DNA from: Cyclospora cayetanensis
Lineage: Eukaryota > Apicomplexa > Conoidasida > Eucoccidiorida > Eimeriidae
Direction: 5' to 3'
Length of the DNA: 64,000 nucleotides
Assembly: GCF_002999335.1 (NCBI RefSeq)
Contig: NW_020312748.1
Coordinates: 62,001 to 126,000, forward strand
The translations under genes were made by a program, and so were the position numbers. The first letter of the stretch is position 1. Every line of letters begins with the position of its first letter. Of the stretch, positions 58,238 to 64,000 are shown piece by piece. Below the pieces are notes generated by a model that saw nothing but the letters and a program-made list of their open reading frames with translations, ran no database searches and was not told the DNA's origin.

Positions 58238-61200
58238 ATAAGCACGTACCCAGTGTGTTAGTGACTCCGTAAATGACGTTTCCAGCGCAAAAGGAAGTCC
58301 CTGTTCTTGCTGTCTTTGGGTGATGCCGTTAATACATCTGGCAATTTCACATTTAGAAATTTATGGGAGCTAGGGCCTTTCCATTGCTTGTGGAATCTAG
58401 GCCACTACTGTATGCAAACCGTCCGTAGTTGGCAAGGATTAAACATAGTTTAGATTACCATTTACGATCGTTTTATACGGAATTATAATGTATAATGTGC
58501 TGTAGGAGTACTTGGACATGTAAATAATATCCCGATGTACTAAGATTGATCCTCAAAAAGATTATCCTCGGCTACCGGACCTCGGTCCTGTCTAGGTAGT
58601 AACTAATAGGCACAAGAAGACACGCTAGCGTTGTGCTGCCTCTATGGTATGGCGGGATAGCGTGCGAGGCCAGTTGTTCCACGATGCCCAATGCCCTGCT
58701 TTGTAGGCGGTCGGCGACAAAAAAAGAATAGTGCAGTTCGTCGAATTTTCACTCTGGGAGGCGAGGTAAGATAGCCACATGAAGCGGGTTGAGTGCATTG
58801 CAGAAGAATATCACTAAATGGACGCAGTATTTTGCACCATGCAATCCCAAAACCCCAGTGCGGAGGATAGGAAGAGAGCGAGGACCGCTGAGTTGAAAGA
58901 AGTGATTCCGGTGGTCGTCATGCTAGACGAATTTTTACAGCTAAATTAGCCATGAGGATAAATGCTATTGGATGCACTGGATAATATTTATCTGAAACTT
59001 AGAGACTTAATTTAGTTCCTTTTAGTAATACTGGTGAATGTGACCACTGTCTTTGCTCCACAGATGGAAGCCTCAATGTTTCAAAAGGCAGCGCAGTCAT
59101 GGCATCCTTATTCGTTTTCGATCAGTGCTAAATCCCCTCTAAAGCTCGCGAAATGCTGATATTGTGTAGTTTCAAAGCCTTTTCGTCGCTATAGTATTGT
59201 ATCCTTGACGGGACGACCCTCACTTCGTCGTCAGGTGTGCCCCATCAAAATGCTCTGGCAGATCCATCGTTTCCATGGAACTTAACTGTACTAATTAAAT
59301 GATACTATCGTGCTTACACCTTAATGGACTATTGCGTCGGGGGGAAAACAGAGCTTAACGTTGTTCGGTCGGTGGGACTGTGCCTCTCGATGCGTGGCCT
59401 ATTCAACTCCTCGCTACTGTTGGTTCCGTTTCACGTTGAGTTGCCTGTTGCTCATGTATTATTAAGGTAAGGCCTTTACTTTGCGCAAACCTAGATATAG
59501 GCTGTTGCGCATCATATAAATTTTTATGCAGGCTTCACTTCTTCTCACATGAACTAGACAGAGGAGAGTTCTCGAGACGAATTTTCGGTTGAGCACAGCT
59601 GGGTGTGCTAATAACTCATGGCAAAACAAGTTCCTTCAGTTAAATGATACACTACTTCACTAAAGCCCAAAGCTTCGAGGGTCGTGATTTTATGGTGACT
59701 TCTTCGCGTAGGTGTGGGTAGAAATATTTTCAAATGCGGCGTGTATTCGAAATGCGTCTGGTACGAAGAACTAAGTAGACTTGCCAGAGCTTTCTAAAAT
59801 AAATGACATGGTACTCAAGATTCTTGCTATTCCATCTGAAAGGCTCTTGCATTATTATTTCTAGGGTAAACAGCTTTCGCATGCCGTAGTAGGATATATC
59901 TCCATTTGTTGAAAATTTTGAAAGACACAGGAGTCAAAAGGATCCGGTGCCTCCTGACCTTCCAAAGAACTTTTGATCAATCCATGAGTGTGTCCAGCAA
60001 TATATCAAGTTCTAACCTTATTCCTCGTAATATTACAGCTTAGACATGCTTTTTGTCCAGGCATCGTCGAAAATGCAAGGCCCCGTTTTCCATCTTTCAG
60101 ACTACATATCAATCTTATCTCTGTGATCGCAACCGTGCCTGGCCCTGTTACTCACGCTCAAGCTAAAGGCAGCTCTGAAGTCAAAGTCTCAGCCATCGGG
60201 CGGTCACATCGGCTTACCCCACAGCAGGTCTAGCAGGACATCGTTGAGCCGTGCACGCGCAGAGATGCTCTACAGTGCAGTTCACCAAATATTGGTTACT
60301 CACCAGGTTATAGGGGTTAGGGCAGAACTGTGAAAGAAGAATGCAGTGCTGGGTGCACTAATTTTGTAGTAAGTTAACGCCGAAAATATTTTCTTATTCG
60401 CCAGAATGTTGGGAGAAAATGGCTGTTGTGGCAACGAAGTCACGCTTTGACACCAAAGATCGTGGTGCACGGTTTTCTATGGAGAGATGAGAATGCCAGA
60501 AAAGAAATCTCGAGAGGTCGCAATTTAGTATAACAGAATACAGTGGGTGGTGCCAGATATATTGAATTAGTGGAAGCTTCCAAATGTGCCTTCAATTGAA
60601 CTGCTGGTAGTTCTCATTCTTCCCGGTTCCAAATTGTCTCTGAAGGCAAGCCTACATTGTCCATCGAGCCCTTTAAAAGCTCAGATCCACGAAAGTACGT
60701 TGATGAACATTTTCTCTATATCCTAGGCCCCGTTCGCAGCTCGGCTTAGGCCGTTCCTTTATTGAGTGCAAAAAAATTGATTGCCTCATTCAAAGTTTAC
60801 GACAGGGTGAGTTTGGGAGCTGGCGTCTTCCTTGTTGTGGCGTAAGGGGACACAACTAGCAGGCACAACTCCACCTTTCGAGGGAAAATGTCTCATGCCG
60901 AATGCCAATGCTTGCCGGCCACAACTTTGCTTTGTGTTAACTGTCACATCCCATGCTTGTTGCAGAGGGGCGACGATGTACCCCCTCTGGAATGGAGTTG
61001 ATGGTAGCTATGCAAATTGTGTCTCCGACACGGTAGATATTGTAGCTGTAGCTACAATTTCTATCGGTAGCGAAAAGCAGGTTCAGAGTGCCAGTGCTGA
61101 ACAACGGGAGCAAAAGTAGCTATTGGGCGTACACATTTAAATACTGCCGCTATTTCAAGTTAAATGTTCTATGGTACGTATCCTAAGCTTTTTTGGCAAA

Positions 61201-64000
61201 ACTACTTTGTAATTTGCATGCGTTCCAAAATCTACGGGTGGTCGCACAAGGAGCATTCCAGCAGTTACCTGGAGACGCTTTTGGCCTACCTGGATCTAAG
61301 AACCACAACAATTTCCCATTTCAACTGCTTGGTAGAGTAGAAGTAATGAAGGAAACAACCTTGCATATGGTTTTTGAGCAGACCTTTCATGTGGTCAACT
61401 ATTTCTTGCACAATTATCCAGTCACGCGTACCGCAACACCAAGCATTGTTAAGCACACATTGTAATGTATTCGTGGATGGCCTTATTGGTGCTTTCTATT
61501 TCAGATACCTCTAATACCATTGGCTGATTTTTTATGGATTGCTGTATATGGGCTTGCAAAACAAATATCAATCTACATGCAAGAACACAAGAGCAAAGAA
61601 ACTCTACCTGGACCTCAGAAGTTCCTTCAAGCGAGGAGATGAAGTGGTTTCATAAATGTTCAGCCCCTGTGAAGTTAGAAGTAGGCATTGTAAACTGACT
61701 ACTTTATCGAGTGGCTTCGAGAGTGCTTGAATAAAAAGGCGAGGGATTTTCGCATACAGCTCGCGCGGTTTGGAAATTGATATTTAGTGGAATCCGGTAA
61801 GTGGGATACTCGATTAACAGCTGCAGTTCACATAGTGCCTAAGGCACAACACTACCAAATACTCAGCATAATTGGCTTGTATTATCAGAAGCCTCTAGAC
61901 GTAAATGCATCTGCAGTAGCTGCAGTATGGCCTCTCGCGTGTGTTCTGGCCACTCTCAGTGGATTTTCCCTTTCCTGTGGGCATGCAATCATGGATCGTA
62001 GCGCGGCATTCATCGGAATCTTGAAGAGACAATGCCAAACATTGTCACCGTCACCCTAGCACTAAGAACTAGCACTTTACACCTGGAAGAGCTACCAATG
62101 AGGCGGAAACGACTTTGAAACGACAAAGTTTAGAATAACCAGAATGGTGTTACTCGTTCTTGTTTATTGCCGATCCAAGGCCTTGAAGTCAAGCATTCAA
62201 AAGAAAGAGGCAGAGTCAGTGACGTGTAAATCAAGTCTCGAAAAATTCTCCGGCAGTTCATTTTGAGCAGATGCTGATCCCGCCACGCCGCTTCGAGCTG
62301 CAAATTTGTTGCTAATGGAAACTCTGTTACAGTGAATAAGGGTACATACTAATTACTGATAGTTGATCTTCCGACATAATTCTTTGCTTTTACCTGGTAC
62401 ATAATCTGATGCACATATTAAGCGCAGGCGTGGCATCGAGAAGGAGCTTGCAGTCGCAAGTAGGCTTCCGCGGTACACTACTGATTCTGTACCACTTGTA
62501 ATGGCAGCATCATGCTGCTGCTCAAAGGACGCTCTTCGTGGCTCCATTGAAGGAAGGATACGAAGGTACACCTGAGGCCATCCTGGTGTAGAATCATCAA
62601 ATCCTTTTTGGAACGCAAACGCAAAAGCTTAGTGGGAATGCGTTAACACCAGTGCGGGTTTTTTTGAAGCACGTATACTTTTCTTACTGTACGAATACAC
62701 GTAATACGTTTCGAAACAGGCCGTGCATAAGCGCTTGTACATCAACAATTATGCCCTTCGAATTTTCTAATAACACATCTAACCACTACCTAGATTATTT
62801 TGCGCCGTCAATTGCAACTGTTCTGGTACTCTCAACCCCAAGTAAGAGTACTCCAGCCTAGATTGAACTTTCAAATTGCTCATTTATTGTTCCTTGCTAC
62901 AGGCCTAATCTGCGTACTTCCTCCAGGACCACGACACCAACGAAGTTGGCCTTTGACGGTTGACGTAGCAGCACATTATTCGAACTCCCATGGCCTTTTG
63001 AACAGGCTCCCAGGTACTTCCGTGGGCTCGGGCTCTACAAAGACGTTTTGCGGATTAGTTCAAGACTTTGGAGTACTTTTGGATGTGGCATTTGCTCCAA
63101 TTATTACCGTATCAGTCAAGAGCCATGTCAGATGTCCGCGGATTAGGAAGGCAGGGAGACCCCTTTTCCGAGTTACGATCTACCAAACATTTTAATAAGT
63201 ACAGTTTGTACACTCTGCAGCTAGATTATTTTTAAAGCTGCTGCAGCTCAAAAGGCATGTCCAGTGAATTCAGGCGTCCTAGGATAGGGTGCTAGGATAG
63301 TGCTCTGTGAAATTACGTTAGTCCTGAACCGTTCCAGCTGCTCATAAAGTACTCAGAAATCGCCCCTTTCGTCTCTGGCTTACTGAGTGTCAGACTGTCG
63401 AATGCAAAGCTACGACAGTAATAGATTGCTGGGAAAGGTGGAGTAGAAAGGCCTGCAAGACTCGCAAGGTTCAAACACTATGGACGATGGGCACAAGATG
63501 CTGTGCGAAGCATCCAGATATAGTACGCTCCTACACACTCTTTATGCTTATGGAACAATCTACCAGAAAAGCCCACATGATTCAATGAAGCTGTTTTCTC
63601 CAGTAAGCGCTTAATAGTCAAACTAACAGCTTTATTGGCAGCGCTACATCGCAGCAAGCATTAAGATCAAAGCAGAAAAATTTTCCAGCTGCGGCAGCGG
63701 GAACGAACAAGTTTTCTGTTAACCATACTAGTCTACATTATTACATGCGCTGCTGCCTGTGCTTGTACGATCAATGATTTCAACTTCGGTGAATTTGCAC
63801 TTTAGGCAAGCATACGGTGTAATATTGCTTCTATAAATGCAGCACGCTTTAGGATTTGCTAGGATATCATTAAGCTCGCAATAAATCCGATTGAGGGGCT
63901 GCTTGGTTAGCACATCGGACAGGCGTTTGACAACTTCAGAGAGCCTAAGCTGCCCCCAACCTTGTTGACCTTCGTGTTGTGATGCACGTCAAAAAATCGG
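58238..64000. other. 5.8 kb without a convincing gene
   Basis: By eye the base composition is richer in A and T than the preceding 58 kb, CAG-type runs are absent, and the longest open frames are about 90-130 codons. None has a recognisable motif or splice-supported neighbour. A hydrophobic start at 59988 (reading MCPAIYQVLTLFLVILQL) could be a signal peptide but leads nowhere I can follow. It could be an intergenic segment, a very long intron or UTR, or unrecognised lineage-specific genes. Confidence 0.45.
63728..63987 (-). CDS. Possible exon of a gene entering from beyond the window end
   Basis: Open on the minus strand from about 63987 to the stop at 63728. It has soluble, protein-like composition: QLRLSEVVKRLSDVLTKQ, then NRIYCELNDILANP and a Cys-rich part with CLKCKF. 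There is an acceptor-like GGGGGCAG just before QLRLSEV (about 63950). No family is recognised and the rest of the gene would lie outside the window. It may be chance. Confidence 0.25.

Overview
The window looks like nuclear DNA of a coccidian apicomplexan, most likely an Eimeria or Cyclospora relative. This is judged from the protein content and from these traits: genes split into many short exons with GT-AG introns; coding exons studded with CAG/AGC runs that give poly-Gln, poly-Ala and Ser/Lys tracts; TG-, GTAT- and GATA-type repeats in introns; and an organellar bacterial-type DNA polymerase with a signal-like N-terminus. There is no bacterial operon structure, CRISPR array, insertion sequence or rRNA that I can see. 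I did no database search. Names rest on conserved motifs, and exon edges were worked out by hand from splice consensus plus reading-frame phase.

Layout. 0.8-5.0 kb (minus): 6-phosphogluconate dehydrogenase in at least ten exons. 6.1-6.4 kb (minus): a possible 88-residue single-span membrane protein. 7.5-12.3 kb (plus): an unrecognised multi-pass membrane protein. 13.3-14.5 kb (minus): a 143-residue single-span coiled-coil protein with a CxCPxC motif. 16.2-21.7 kb (minus): an unrecognised gene with many exons. 21.8-23.0 kb (minus): a 175-residue unrecognised protein. 23.1-28.8 kb (minus): a membrane-anchored GH81-type endo-beta-1,3-glucanase. These last three lie head to tail with only about 105-130 bp between them. 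30.3-32.0 kb (plus): holocytochrome c synthase. 32.7-35.3 kb (minus): APC10/DOC1, a subunit of the anaphase-promoting complex. 36.3-37.9 kb (plus, no intron): a WDR82/Swd2-like WD40 protein. 39.2-44.9 kb (plus): a CCR4/PDE12-type endonuclease/exonuclease/phosphatase-fold nuclease in nine exons. 47.0-58.2 kb (plus): a family A DNA polymerase of about 2,400 residues with a Pol I-type 5' nuclease domain, a very large low-complexity exon and an intact polymerase core. 58.2-64.0 kb holds no convincing gene and looks richer in AT than the rest.

The genes are unrelated housekeeping functions rather than a pathway: pentose phosphate NADPH supply, mitochondrial cytochrome maturation, cell-cycle ubiquitination, histone methylation or transcription termination, RNA decay, organelle DNA replication, and beta-1,3-glucan (oocyst wall) turnover. 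The most notable items are the polymerase, which keeps its 5' nuclease and polymerase motifs but seems to have lost proofreading residues, and the divergent membrane-anchored GH81 enzyme.
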